Below are positions 46,101-57,314 of a DNA stretch of 60,000 nucleotides, one piece after another. The position numbers and the translations under genes were made by a program. Positions within the stretch are counted from its first letter, which is position 1; each line of letters opens with the position of its first letter. This DNA is from Liolophura sinensis (Eukaryota > Mollusca > Polyplacophora > Chitonida > Chitonidae), in the NCBI RefSeq assembly GCF_032854445.1, contig NC_088302.1:38756191-38816190 (forward strand). Reading direction: 5' to 3'. Under the pieces are notes generated by a model. The model made no database searches and was not told the DNA's origin. It worked only from the letters and a program-made list of their open reading frames with translations.

Positions 46101-49100
46101 CAAGTGCCATTCATTCTTATTCATTCAGTTGCAATGCTCTCTCCTTAAGCTTTTTCCGAAGGGCAAAATAGTAAGTTACCCTATATAAAGTGAGAGAGTC
46201 ACTTTGGTGTCATTTCCCGAAAGCCTAAGGCAGTAAATTGTAAGATGTATTTGTCTTTACAGTGATTTGTCTTCTTTCTGTTGAACTATGTGTTAAGATG
46301 TCTAGGGTAAACTAGTACCCATGTAGTGTGATTTTTCTCTTTTTTTTCGTAATGAAAATAACCAAGTGACAAGTATTTACATGTATGTTTTCGTAATGTA
46401 TGATGTGTTCACACATGACCATTAGATATAGCTTGTGTAACTTAAGAAAACTATGAATTCAGACAGGATAGAGTTTCATAGTAGAGACTTCAGTATATTT
46501 CCAAAAGTTAACCAGGAATTTTGAGTTTTTCAAATTTTGAAATTATTATTCTTCGTCCTTACCTTGGACAGGGATTTTTTTTTATTTCCCCACACACTCA
46601 AAATGTGTGTGTGTGTTGGCGGGGGGGGGGGGGGGAGAGTTTGTGACAAGTGAGAATATTCATATATGTATGCTCTTCCAGGTGACAACAGATGCTCAGC
46701 AGCTTTCCAGTCATGTTTACAACTACATGTACATGGTACATGATATTTAGAACATTCAGATTTTACAACCTTGTATATTAAAAGCTTGGTTTCACCTGAG
46801 AAATGTGTACATGGTCACACTTGGGAAAGTAAAAACAAAACAAAGGGTCATGCTTGTGTACTGCTTGCTCAAGGAAGAGAAAAGATTCAAGCTTTAATCC
46901 ATGTAGGATACACTTGACTGGTTTATGATGAATCTAACCATACTCAATGTAAAATAGTGCAGTGTATCAGAGCATACCATGACATACATGTACATGTTAA
47001 AGTATATGGCATACACATACATGTTTCCTAGAGGGAAAATACATGTAAATGAAAAGAAAATAGGAATTTTGATACCATTTAATTAAGCATACACAAATGT
47101 TATGAATATGTTGATAATACATTGAACGCAGTTTGTAGTATGAAATTTATTTCAGATTAATACATGTATGGGCCTGATATAAAATGCATACAGCTATGTA
47201 ATTATGCTATGAGCAATTAACTGTTGATATAGAGAATTAAAAAGTGCCATGCAATAAATGTCAAAAGCAGGAATAATTATATAAAGTACACAGATACCCA
47301 GTACATTTACATGTAACGTCTTCACTTTCATTCCTTAGGGTTAGTCATGTTAAATAACAAATGTAGAAAGCATACTTTATATATAGCTCTTGAATTACGT
47401 GTAATTAAGAACTGCATGGATATGGTAACTGAAGTGTAGAGAAAGCTTTCTCAAACTGATGAGAGTTTCAGTTATTTAACATTACGTGTGTACATGTATG
47501 TCTGCAAACTCTTTGTGCACATACATGAAAGTCTGTCTACCAGTCATGCTTTGGAATGCCTAGTTGGCAGTATTAGGTTGAGAAATTGATCTATCATTCA
47601 CTCATTGGTCCATGTCCAAAATTCTTAAAACTGGATTGTTTTACCACAGTGCATGTTTGAGGCAGACGAGAATGATGAAATTAAAGGAGAGATAACTGCC
47701 CACAGTGTTTGGATCAATGCATTAAATAAATTTACCAATGCATTATAAATTAGCCAAGAGACACTGGTGCCATGCTTCACTGAATGTATGGCAGCCTAAT
47801 GCAGATGAATGACATATTCATTGAGCTGTTTAGGGTACAGTGACATTTAATCTATTTCATGGAATAACTGGCCATTTTATGACTTGCGTAGCAAACTGTT
47901 CATAGCCTGCTACTGTGACATGCTTATGTACACAAGTTGAAGCTGTTTGCATTGCCCACTGGTCTGTAACATTAAGTTACATAAGCAGAGCTCTAGGCCA
48001 TTACCAGTTTACCAGCCTGAATCAATTTTTACATTAGCCTCAGGTGTGTTACAGATTACCTTTACAAGAAGTCTAGGCCTTGTTTTGCCAAAGCTGTCAT
48101 TGTGTGTGTGGAACTCCTATCTGACAAACAGCAGCAGACCTTTGATACCTGATAATAAGAATAACAGGCTTTTATTCGGCAGGATAACAAATGTTCATCT
48201 ATCTGTGTTGTCACCCCACCTGACTGTTTTCATCTACACAGGTTAACATGTGCAGTAGATCAGTCAAGAGAAATCCACAACTCAAACTATACATTGTAGC
48301 TGGATTTTCTGAACCAGATGTTGCAAATGTACATGTCTGTAAACATATCCACGACCTTGAACATCTTTGTAACCATCCATATATGTTTGAAAGGACCAGT
48401 ACTCTTGACAGTTGTAATGTACATGTAATGCATTTTAGTGTTGAGCTGCTGGGGATCTAGTTAAGATTCTTGCCTTTTAATCTCTAGGACACATAATAAT
48501 TACATGCCGGTTCAAACCCAGCTATAGACAGGGAAGATATATTCTATATCTCCCCCTTGCAATTTTCATTGCATAGTCTAATTTTTATTGTGTAGCTCTC
48601 TTGTAATTCAGGCATATTGACTGTGACGGAATGTGTCATTTTAAAGTTAAAACACAAAAAAACACACTTCAATGTAACTCTGTTTATTAGTCAGTAGTTG
48701 TGTGAGTATCAAGTTTGTTCCACAGATGAAGTGTACTAGTTAGCCATTGATTCTTCTCCTCTGAGAAAGGAACTTAAAAGCTTATATAGAACTGAAATTC
48801 ATGGAAGGCAGGTCCTGTTGGCTCACATAGAGTAGTTCTGTGACAGGTGGAATACTTGATTAATTATTAGATTATTAATGTAATCATCAGTTTAACGTCC
48901 TTCAATCTAGTGCCTGCCCTAGGCTCTGTCTGATTTCCTTCCACCAAAATGATAGCCGCCATCACCCTATAATATTCTTGAGTATAGGCACAAAACACCA
49001 ATCAAATAAGTAAATAAATCTTTCTTTCTAGTGACTGAAAACTGTCTCCAGCCATCAGTGTGAAATAGTCAGATGAAGCATGGTGACATGCTTATACAAA

Positions 49101-52100
49101 GATCTATACATAGCATTTCTGCAGAATGTTTGTGTGTGTAGAACATCTGACAGCAGATGGTAACCATGCCAGTGTAGTTAAACAGCACAGAGCAATAGCC
49201 TGCTTTTAGCAGTACACTTTACAGATACTACTATGTCACTCCTCAGTCTGGTAACTGTATACCCTGGCACAGTCCTGCTTTTCACAGAGGTTCAGGAGTG
49301 TAGATTGGGCTATAGTCAGAGGCAGTTAGTCCATTCCGCACATCTGTTTTCGTTCCTACTCATAGATTATTTGGTGTCCCAATGTAGATTTCATGAAAGT
49401 ACATTTGTGACCTTAATGTCCCCAAAATACAGAATTATGTAATGTTAGTTTTCTGTGCAGCATGTAGGGGCTTCCATGTACAGCAAACCAACAGTACATT
49501 GTAACATTAGCAATTTGTATATATGTTACTAGCTGTTGCTCCTGGTACATCAGTACTAGATCTTGTCTGTTTTGCTTTCGGTTATATGATCTGTGTGATC
49601 CCTGTTAGTTTGCAAGTATACTGGATAACATCTACATCATAATAAAAATGAGGCGTTTCACAGCTGTTACTGCCTCTAGGGCTTATGCCAAGACGTTCAT
49701 ACATAAGATTGGCAGCAAAGAAATCTTCCATCATTTCTTATACCCACACACATTGAAAAGGATAGAGTTGCAATTTATTGTGGTTTCTTGCATTTATTCT
49801 ACCCAGTTTATTATGGTTGCTTGCATTTATTCTACCCTACCATGCCTTCTATGGACACCTTCATGTGCTGCCCTCTGCAGCTGGGTACCGTCTAGCAATG
49901 TAAAAATTTGCCCAAGATTTTTAGTCCTGAAAGGCAGTGATGTAGGCTATTATTGGTAAATGAATGAATGGTCATGGTTTAAAGCTGTATCAGTTATATT
50001 TCAGTGACATTATTTAATACTGAAGATAAATGTTGATGTCTAATGTGTAACTCTTAAGTCTCTTCTTTGTCATCTGTTAATCAGAACTTGAGAGATCAGT
50101 ATAACAATCCTTAGCCAAGTAAATATCCCACCTTGCATGTACATGTGCATCATTTGTGTGACATTGCTCTCAAGTTCAAGAAAGCTCTTCACTAAAGTTA
50201 ATTTGGATTGTACATGCAAGTCTTTAAAAACAAAACCAAAAAAGAGTGTAATTACAGTCATGTCAAGCAGCACACGTGCGCATGTATTCTTGATGACTTG
50301 TGCTCCTGTGTTCAGTTCGCTGTGTACAAGGAGTTTACATTGTGATTAATGCTAGCATCCACAGATGTGGGTGTACAGACCTTGTCCTGTCAGCTGTCAA
50401 CAATTAATAACTTAATAACTCTCTTTTGTATACTCCTGTTTACAGCTGACTACTTGCACTCACTGCCTTGAAGGGGTATGCAGGTGTTCATGGTTAATAT
50501 GCAGAAATAGAGCTTATTTATTCATTTGCTTCATATAGGTCATCCTTTATTTATGATCGGGACACTGTGGGAAAAGCTTGAGGAAGAAAAGCATCACTGG
50601 TGCCTTGTTTCTTAATGGCTTTTACTGTCAAGCAAAGTGTTAAGTTTAGGCCTACACCCAGTTTTATATACTTACGAAATAAATAGTCATTTTTTATTGT
50701 TTTTTAGGGTCCAGTAGAGGCAGTTTTCCAAACCTATAATGATGGGTGCCCAAATTAAACCCAAAGCCTTAAAAGCCCAAATTAGATTGAAATTGTAACA
50801 GTGCAATTACTTCGATGTTGGCCCGTCATGGAACCCCATAGGGTGCCCAGATTGAAAATCTGAATTTGGCACCTGTCATTACAGCTACATGTAGTACATG
50901 CAGAATGTAGTAGCTCAGTGATGGGAATATTGATAATAAAACTTATCGGGGTTAGATCCCCAAGATTTTAACGCACTAACATTAAGTATTCCATGGAAGT
51001 TTCTAAATGGTGCAGGTGGTCGAATTGTGCAATTAGTATTAATTTACTGCTCTTCTCAGAGAATGATAATCTTTACAATCTCTATTAATGCACCTGCACA
51101 GCTTAGTGACTTATTGAATGTAGTTTTATGTCCTATTAGGCCAGCTTATTGGAATCCTGCCATGTGAATCTCTACAGGAGAAATCTGCTAACGTGAAGGA
51201 TATAGGACTAATTTACAGTGACTACAAATGTTGTCCCCTTATCAACGTACTGTAGTTAGTTGGGGGATAAAGCATTTTTCTGATCCGGTAAACTGTTCTG
51301 TTTATAAGATCCAGCGGACATTTGAAGAGAATAATGAAAATGTCCCAAATCTGCTGAATCAACAATATTCCTTGGATGTCGTTCATACAAAGTTTGACAA
51401 TAGTTTGGGCCAGTAATTCTTACTTGCTTATTAATATTTTGCTGGCCCAAGTATTGTAAAATTTGTCTACGTGATTTGATACATTTTTATTTTTATGTTA
51501 ACAAGGAGTTCAGTTAAAATCATGTTAAGGGCATTTTCTTTTATTTTGTTTTACATGGGGAATTAAGTTTTGTGCAAATGTCACTAAATATTATTGGAAG
51601 GAGATACTGATATTAAAACTTGGACATGTATAGATGACCCATATTAAGGCCAATCCATGCCAATCGCACCAAGATTCTTTCACATTGATCTGTTGGTTTG
51701 ATTATTTTCAAAAGTTTGTATACACTTCACCCAATTTGGCACATATTTAGTGGCATCGATACATGTATCTCACTGATTCACGAGATGATATGCATGCAGT
51801 GTTAATAACCTTCAAAGGCAATTTATTGGTACAACTATGCGTTGTATAGGTCAGGAAAGAATTCCTTTCAAGAATTTATGGATTTCAAGAAACCTGACAA
51901 ACGTGTTGCTGGGCATTATATTTTATGGTTTGTTTTGTACAGCATGTCTGTCTCATTGAAAGTGTCTGAAACTTAAAACAAGTATGTGTTATTATTTAAT
52001 TGTAAAACTCCATGTACATGAACAAGGAAAAATGAGCAAGAGAAAAGTGCTTTAAAGAAAATGTCGATGTCCAGGTACATGTAGATCTGAATGTACAGCT

Positions 52101-55100
52101 TTTGCCAGTAATATTAAATGTACACATATGCCTCAACGTGTATCTCACATCTTCAACATCTTCAAATGTACACATATGATCAACATGTATCTCACATCTT
52201 CAACATCTTCAAATGTACACATATGCTCAACATGTATCTCACATCTTCAACATCTTCAAATGTACACATATGATCAACATGTATCTCACATCTTCAACAT
52301 CTTCAAATGTACACATATGCTCACATGTAATCTCGCATCTCCAACAACTTCAAATGTACACATATGCTCAACACGTATCTCACATCTTCAACATCTTCAA
52401 ATGTACACATGCTCAACATGTATCTCGCATCTTCAACAGGAATATTAATACTACATGAAAATATAGGCTATAAATGTTAATGCTTTGACAACTGGAAGGA
52501 TTCCTCTGACTAGGCTAAGTGTGTGATATGGTTGACAGTCAGTCGAGGGGCCCCTTAAGGTGATCCTGTGAAGGGTCAGGATATTGCCAGCCTGTCTTAG
52601 TGCTCCCTGGGTGTAAGGTTAGGAGTGTTAATCTGCCTGTTTGATGTGGCTAAGGCTTGGCCAGCCTAAGCCTAACTTCCTGTCTCTCTCACAGCCTCCT
52701 CAACAGGGTCACTTTGATGAGACATCCCCAGTATTGACACCAGCTTTTACCCCCCCCCCCCCCCCCCCCCCCGCACACACACTTACACACCAACCTTCCA
52801 TGCTTTTGACAGAGAAGGTGTGAGAAAAAATGAACTTACCTTAATGAAGTTTTCTGAATCATGTTTTCATTTGAAAGGAAACTGCATGTATTTTACCTGT
52901 ATATGTCTGTGTACTATTCATTGGAGACAGGTTCACAGTCTAATGTTACAAGGGCCTTTCAGTAGTGCTTCCGCTTTGATCTATATGTACCTTTTTTCTT
53001 TTTTTCATTGTTTTCACCTGGTTACTCTGGTTGCTAAAAGCTTTCCAAAAGACTTAAAAAAGCTTTAGGTTCCTGAAAAAAGGCAGATTCATGGGGATTT
53101 CATTTACATGTGAATAAGCAACTGAAAATTTTTGATTTGTTCGTTGTTGGCCTAAACATGTGCTGTGCATATACATAACCTCTCACAAACACAACAGTGA
53201 ATATCATATTGATATTAAGATGTGACAGTCACTTCGGCTGGTTGGGATGGGGAAAAATCGACGATCATGCTGGCTTCCTCTCCAGCCGTATGTGGGAATG
53301 TCTGGCAGCAACCTGCAGATGGTTATGAGTTTTCTCTGGGCTGTGCCTGGTTTCCCCCCATCATAATGCTACCATATAAGTGAAATATTCTTGAGTACAG
53401 CGTAGAACACCAATCAAATAAATAAATAAACACATGTAAATTTAGTAATGTATCACAGATGCTAAAGGAATTCATAGAAACCAGTAAATGATTGACCAAA
53501 GTAATGAGCAGTAGTGAACGGATATTTAAATGGTTTTTATGCAGTTTCATTGGTTTCACAGATATTTGTACCAGTATGTGTAATTGTAGTAGTAGTTTCT
53601 TTTATTATAAGTTACTTGTTCTATCAGTAAAATTTTCTGATAATATGTAGATGTCATAATATTTACACTATATGTAAGTGCATGTAGTTAATCTACTCTC
53701 TTTTACATTGCCAGGTGTCGCAGCCATCAGCCAAAGCCCTCTATAACTATGATGCCAAAGAGCAAGGGTGAGTGTGCATGTACTTGGGATGCAGTGGAAA
53801 TCTTAGCAGAGAAATAGGGAATTCAAACAGTCATTCAATTAATAAGCTCAAACTAGCTGTTCAAAGCTTTAAATGACCTGTGCTACATTATACATTAGAT
53901 ATGTATATTGTGGATATTGTGGAGGTCTTTAAACTTATTTCTGCATGTAATTGTTGAACACTTTGTACATGTGTGTTGTAGTAGGCCTTAGATCTTACAT
54001 CTGTACATACTTGAATAAATATCCCATGTTCGATTTGCTTAACTATTCTGAAAAGGAAATGGTCTCTTCGACAGAAATGGCAAACTTCATACATGTACAT
54101 AACGCATTGGAATTATTAAAGAGTATGCTCGCATTCAATTTGTGAAGAAGTATTACAGGCTAGTCCGGTGTTGTTGTTGTAGTGATCTGGCCTTCAGGAA
54201 GGGGGATATCATCAGTCTCCGCAAGCAGATTGACATGAACTGGTATCAGGGAGAACTCAATGGCCAGAGCGGTTACTTCCCAGCTAGTTATGTACAGGTC
54301 TGTGAAATGCAAACATTCTCGCTAAAATAAAATCTTACACGGCATATAGCTACCTGCTTGGCAGATTGACTTTACTAGTTTTCAACAAACATCCGACTTT
54401 TCTTCATGGTTCTTTGTGCCACAGAAAGATAAATGATTTAGTGTTTTGTGTCTTTTCTTCTTAAAAAATAATTTAAGAGTCATTAAATGGGCGTTGATTC
54501 CACAGTTAATTAATGTTATGAGAGAATTTATGTCCGTCTTTTCTGTTTGATCCATTCTATGCCATTCTACAAGTTTGTTTGATTTCATTTTCATTTTCGT
54601 ACACAGTGCTATCACCACTGGTGTATCTTAATGTTGATTTAGTTTGTTCAAGATGTTTGAAAAGAAAAGTCTTAAATGCTTTAGGACTGCTTTGGGGGCC
54701 TAATAGTATCTGCCTGGAAGTGGGGAGACCCTGGGATCAAACCCAGGTCAGGTCTTACCTAAGACTTTAAAAAACGGTACTTGTTGCTGCCTCGCTTGGA
54801 CTCAGGACTCAGAGCAAGAAGACATGACTGGTTGGCCAAGTCTCAGTACAATGCGAACGTCTGGTGTCTTCGGCGTGATACTTCAGTGCTGGCAGCACTT
54901 TGGTGACATGGGTTCGCCCTACCTCATGAGGACACAGTATATGTACACACACCAATTCCCATTGCCATATGACTGAAAAATTGTTAGTTATGAAGTTAAA
55001 CCTCAAGCATTCATTGATTCATTCTTTGCCTTTAATGTCATTTGTAGTATGTGTTGAATCTTTTCAACAGGTGATAACAGCCTTACCGAGTTTAATACCT

Positions 55101-57314
55101 CAGTGCAAAGCACTCTATGATTTTGATATGAAGGATGAAAATGAAAAAGACTGTTTAACTTTTCATAAGGTGAGTCAGTGGTGTGGTAATTTTGTATTAA
55201 CTCTATAGAAACCTGTTAGATGCGTGTTAAAGGGTTCATGACATGTAGGTGATCGTACTGGTAAGTGCATATTAGCCACTTAGTAACTACAAATATTTTT
55301 GGTGTGTACTTTTAAAATGACACCAGATGTTGATTTTAACAAGTTTCAAGCCTTAATTCCTACTTCAGTTCCAAGAGAAATTTCAAATGATAAGAAGGAA
55401 ACCCTAGGGCACTCACCTGACACCATTGTTCCAAAGGATTTAAGCTGAATAACACTAAGTAATATAACTGTAAAACAAAATTTTTGGCAGTTTCTGTGGA
55501 ATTTGGCTGGTGTGGCATGATAATATTCCTGATGTGAAATTGAATCAGGCAGATATGACCCCAAGTAAGGCAGTGATCCTAGAATGATATCAAGTGTCTT
55601 TCATGATGTCACACCACGGAAATGAAAGAGAAATGGTCTTTTTGTATTATCCTGCAAAACTTACAATGGCGGTTTTGATAAACTCCATTTTTTTACAGTC
55701 TAGAAAAGTCAAGAAGTTCAAATTATCTGGATCGTTTTCATTTAACTTTGCTTTTAAGAATTTCCTTTAAAAAGAGGTTTTGCCACTGAAGTAGTTTGTT
55801 AAAATGTAATACGTAAGAAAGTTTGAGTTGTATGGATGTACTTGTCCCAACTATAGTGAGTGTTCTGACTCTTTATGAAATGTACAGTCTTGCATAAGGG
55901 GGCCTCCGTGACTCGGTTAGCACACTAGCACAGTGTAATGGCCCAGGAGCCTCTCACCAGTGCAGTCGCTGTGAGTTCAAGTCCAGCTCATGATGGCTTC
56001 CTCTCCAGCCATACATGGGAAGGTCAGACAGCAACCTGCGGAAATATTCTCGAGTACGGCATACAACACTAATCAAATAAATAACAAATAAATCTTACAT
56101 AAAACTTTTCTCTTTGGTTTATCCCTGTTCAGGATGATATTGTTACAATTATACGGCGAGTTGATGATAACTGGATTGAAGGCAGGAGAGGGGACAGAAT
56201 TGGCATATTCCCTATCTCTTTTGTAGAGGTGTGTATTAATTCCAGTGTACATGTACTGGTCAGTGTGCTAAAGAATTACCACTGTCATGGTACCTGTCGT
56301 GTATTAATCTGCAAATCAACTGTTCACAAGAGAACCTTCATGTATGTTATTGAAGTTATCAAAAGCAACGAAACCTCATTTAGTCAGGGTTTTCTGTTAA
56401 GATTCAGCTTTTGCTATCTTGATACTTGATACCAGTAGTTAAAATTTTGCGTACGCAATTTTGTAAAGCATTTTGGGACTTCTAAGACATGTTAGTGGGT
56501 ACATTGTAAAAGGACTTATGATATATAAATATCAAGTTGTGTTAATTGCTCATATTTGTGTTAATTTAGGAAACGAAATAATTATAAAATGTTGGCAGCC
56601 AATATGTTTATATTTGAACTTGTGCATTCTCTAAAGATAACGAGGTTGTATTTCTATATCATGATATTTCAGTTAAATGACGCAGCAAAGTGCCTTATCA
56701 ACACTAAATCCAGGTAAGCATAATTTTATAGTTTGAGTAAACATAGGCTGAGACTAAAACGACGAAGTTAGAAAGACAAAATTTTCAGATTTACATAGAT
56801 TGTCATATGACTGAAAAATGGTTAAGTACGACGTGAAACCCCAAGCAGATTTATGTTTTTCATGTTTTTGTGATGTGTTTATTACAAAGTAGAGTGTTGT
56901 TGTATGCATTGTTTCTTAATTTCTTTGGCTGTAAGTTGTTTTTATTTCGATTTCAGTGCCAAACCCAGTGTGATAGTGACAACTGCCAATGCTGCTGCCC
57001 CAAGTCACCCCGCGGACATTGTCCCACCCACAGTCAGTAACCCCGGCTTGTTAAGCGTAGAGACAGGGGCGTCCAAGCGCCACTCACTTACCAGTATAGC
57101 CACACAAAACCCCCCAGTACCCGCCCACAACCAAAGACGCTCCATGGAACTCGTCACCCCTATAGTAGTACCTTGTAGTATTAGTCCCCTGTCCCGTCCA
57201 GTTAGAGTGGTCTCCCCTACCACTCACGCTCCTCCCCTGTCCCTGGGCAGTTCAGTCAGCACCAGCTCCACTGGTCAACTCCCTGTCTCCAAATATGTCT
57301 CTCAGATCTCACAG
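42736..57314 (+). CDS. POSH: POSH (SH3RF1/SH3RF3 family RING and SH3 scaffold), 5' part; continues beyond the window
   Basis: POSH is an E3 ubiquitin ligase and scaffold that binds active Rac and the MLK-JNK kinase cascade and also works in protein sorting. Exons, plus strand: 42736-43125, probably 52695-52817, 53715-53767, 54183-54297, 55071-55169, 56133-56228, 56673-56713, 56957-57314; all are GT-AG and in phase. The 425 or so residues in the window hold a C3HC4 RING (C12, C15, C28, H30, C33, C36, C49, C52), SH3-1 at about 176-227 and SH3-2 at about 239-294. A basic/serine-rich stretch with KRHSLTS and RRSMEL follows and corresponds to the vertebrate Rac-binding region. SH3-3, SH3-4 and the C terminus are beyond 60000. 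The ATG at 42736 is chosen because it has a good context (aggaaATGg), follows an in-frame stop, and gives [20 protein letters not shown], aligning from residue 1 with vertebrate SH3RF1. Confidence 0.95.
43191..43481. repeat. MITE-like family A copy with terminal inverted repeats and an internal insertion
   Basis: The left end is 'atactgtatttcacctaaag' and the right end 'catgaaatgcagta', an imperfect inverted repeat. The core words 'ccttaaaatgatacttttga' and 'atcaagcaaaatgtgtcagt' are shared. Compared with the other copies it has about 70 extra bases (43325-43410) in which 'cattgagc' recurs. It lies just inside POSH intron 1. Confidence 0.75.
44282..44425. repeat. MITE-like family B, truncated copy
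   Basis: It starts 'accctgattccccaacttt', then 'gagcaactttcaaagcattt', 'ggtcagattggccaatttc' and 'ggtttcacaaaaacac'. It has the same orientation as 37259. The far half is missing, and the family words resume at 45407. Confidence 0.65.
45407..45510. repeat. MITE-like family B, second-half fragment
   Basis: It contains 'tatcagtctacacaggctaa', 'gccttcagagtatgcttgaa' and 'taaacacc', with the right edge 'gaaaaggttgaagaatta'. With 44282-44425 it could be one copy split by about 1 kb, or two independent fragments. Confidence 0.65.
46601..46635 (+). repeat. GT and poly-G simple repeat
   Basis: A (TG)n tract with one TT break runs straight into a G run of about 15 bases. It lies inside POSH intron 1. 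Such G runs are slippage prone and prone to misassembly. Confidence 0.9.
48870..49020 (+). repeat. SINE family 1, 5' truncated and diverged, plus
   Basis: It has a body with 'ctaggctctgtctgatttcc', 'ccaccaaaatgatagccgcc' and 'ttgagtataggcac', and ends 'caccaatcaaataagtaaat'. The head is missing. Confidence 0.75.
52131..52439 (+). repeat. 47-bp minisatellite, about 6.5 units
   Basis: Each unit has 'tcaacatgtatctcacatct', then 'tcaacatcttcaaatgtac', then 'acatatg'. Units alternate in the first base (a/c), a hint of a two-unit (94-bp) duplication step. The overlapping plus-strand open frames here are repeat artefacts and not genes. It lies 0.25 kb before the candidate POSH exon 2. Confidence 0.92.
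52695..52817 (+). CDS. POSH: Candidate POSH exon 2: proline-rich exon containing a 23-C run
   Basis: A strong acceptor (tgtctctctcacag) precedes 52695 and a good donor (GAGAAG|gtgtga) follows 52817. The 41-residue frame [19 protein letters not shown], seven Pro, then [15 protein letters not shown] is phase 0 at both ends, so it can be included or skipped without shifting the frame. The prolines come from a C run at 52750-52772. Vertebrate POSH also has a low-complexity linker here, but with no sequence match. Confidence 0.5.
53260..53432 (+). repeat. SINE family 1, 5' truncated, plus
   Basis: It begins 'cgatcatgctggcttcctct' and runs through 'ccagccgtatgtgggaatg' and 'gtgaaatattcttgagtaca' to 'caatcaaataaataaataaa'. 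It lies in the POSH intron between 52817 and 53715. Confidence 0.88.
53715..53767 (+). CDS. POSH: POSH exon 3: start of SH3-1
   Basis: The acceptor is attgccag and the donor CAAGG|gtgagt. It encodes [17 protein letters not shown] plus a split Gly. The SH3 opening motif AKALYNY is the same as in vertebrate SH3RF1. Confidence 0.93.
54183..54297 (+). CDS. POSH: POSH exon 4: rest of SH3-1
   Basis: The acceptor is ttgttgttgtag and the donor GTACAG|gtctgt. It reads [20 protein letters not shown], then [19 protein letters not shown]. The SH3 signature Trp and the closing G-Y-F-P-x-x-Y-V are present. Confidence 0.96.
54694..55026 (+). repeat. SINE family 2, near full length, plus
   Basis: The tRNA-like head is 'ggggcctaatagtatctgc', with a B-box-like word 'gggatcaaacccaggtc'. 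The body follows with 'cctaagactttaaaaaacgg', 'ttcggcgtgatacttcagtg' and 'gaaaaattgttagttatg', then 'aaacctcaagcattcattga'. It is intronic in POSH. Confidence 0.82.
55071..55169 (+). CDS. POSH: POSH exon 5: linker and first half of SH3-2
   Basis: The acceptor is ttttcaacag and the donor CATAAG|gtgagt. The 33 residues are [20 protein letters not shown], then [13 protein letters not shown]. The order P-x-C-K-A-L-Y-D-F and K-D-C-L-x-F matches vertebrate SH3-2. Confidence 0.96.
55898..56094 (+). repeat. SINE family 1, plus, with internal deletion
   Basis: The head 'gggggcctccgtgactcgg' and the B-box-like 'ctgtgagttcaagtccagct' are well kept. The body jumps from 'cagcaacctgcgg' straight to 'aaatattctcgagtacgg', losing about 60 bases. 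The tail is AAATAAAT-like. It lies in the POSH intron just before exon 6. Confidence 0.9.
56133..56228 (+). CDS. POSH: POSH exon 6: second half of SH3-2
   Basis: The acceptor is ccctgttcag and the donor GTAGAG|gtgtgt. The 32 residues [20 protein letters not shown] then [12 protein letters not shown] include the binding-face Trp and the closing G-I-F-P. They match vertebrate SH3-2 almost word for word. Confidence 0.97.
56673..56713 (+). CDS. POSH: POSH exon 7: short linker after SH3-2
   Basis: The acceptor is gatatttcag and the donor AATCCAG|gtaagc. It encodes [13 protein letters not shown] and two bases of a split Ser. The vertebrate protein has the matching N-x-A-A-K-x-L-I after SH3-2. At 41 bases it is easily missed. 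Confidence 0.92.
56797..56850 (+). repeat. SINE family 2, 3'-end fragment
   Basis: Only 'gtcatatgactgaaaaatgg', 'ttaagtacgacgtgaaac' and 'cccaagcag' remain, matching the 3' end of the copies at 17063 and 54694. Confidence 0.75.
56957..57314 (+). CDS. POSH: POSH exon 8: serine/proline-rich Rac-binding region
   Basis: The acceptor is cgatttcag and the donor TCACAG|gtatgc, phase 0. About 119 residues start (S)[30 protein letters not shown] and [11 protein letters not shown] match vertebrate KRHSFTS and NRHSMEI in order. In vertebrate POSH the first Ser of KRHS is a reported Akt site that weakens Rac binding. Here the context is ASKRHS, which still has basic residues at -2 and -3 but lacks the -5 Arg of an ideal site. 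Confidence 0.93.

Larger units (their letters stand above)
43126..52694 (+). other. POSH: POSH intron 1 (9.6 kb)
   Basis: No further exon was recognised between the RING exon and 52695. It contains MITE-like copies of family A (43191) and family B (44282, 45407), a GT/poly-G tract at 46601-46635, a short tandem duplication at about 49776-49838, a partial SINE (48870-49020) and the 47-bp array at 52131-52439. Confidence 0.7.

Noticed and set aside
52128-52458. Two overlapping plus-strand open frames of 106 and 81 codons
   Set aside because: They are translations of the 47-bp minisatellite in two frames; the repeated peptide has no splice or start support.
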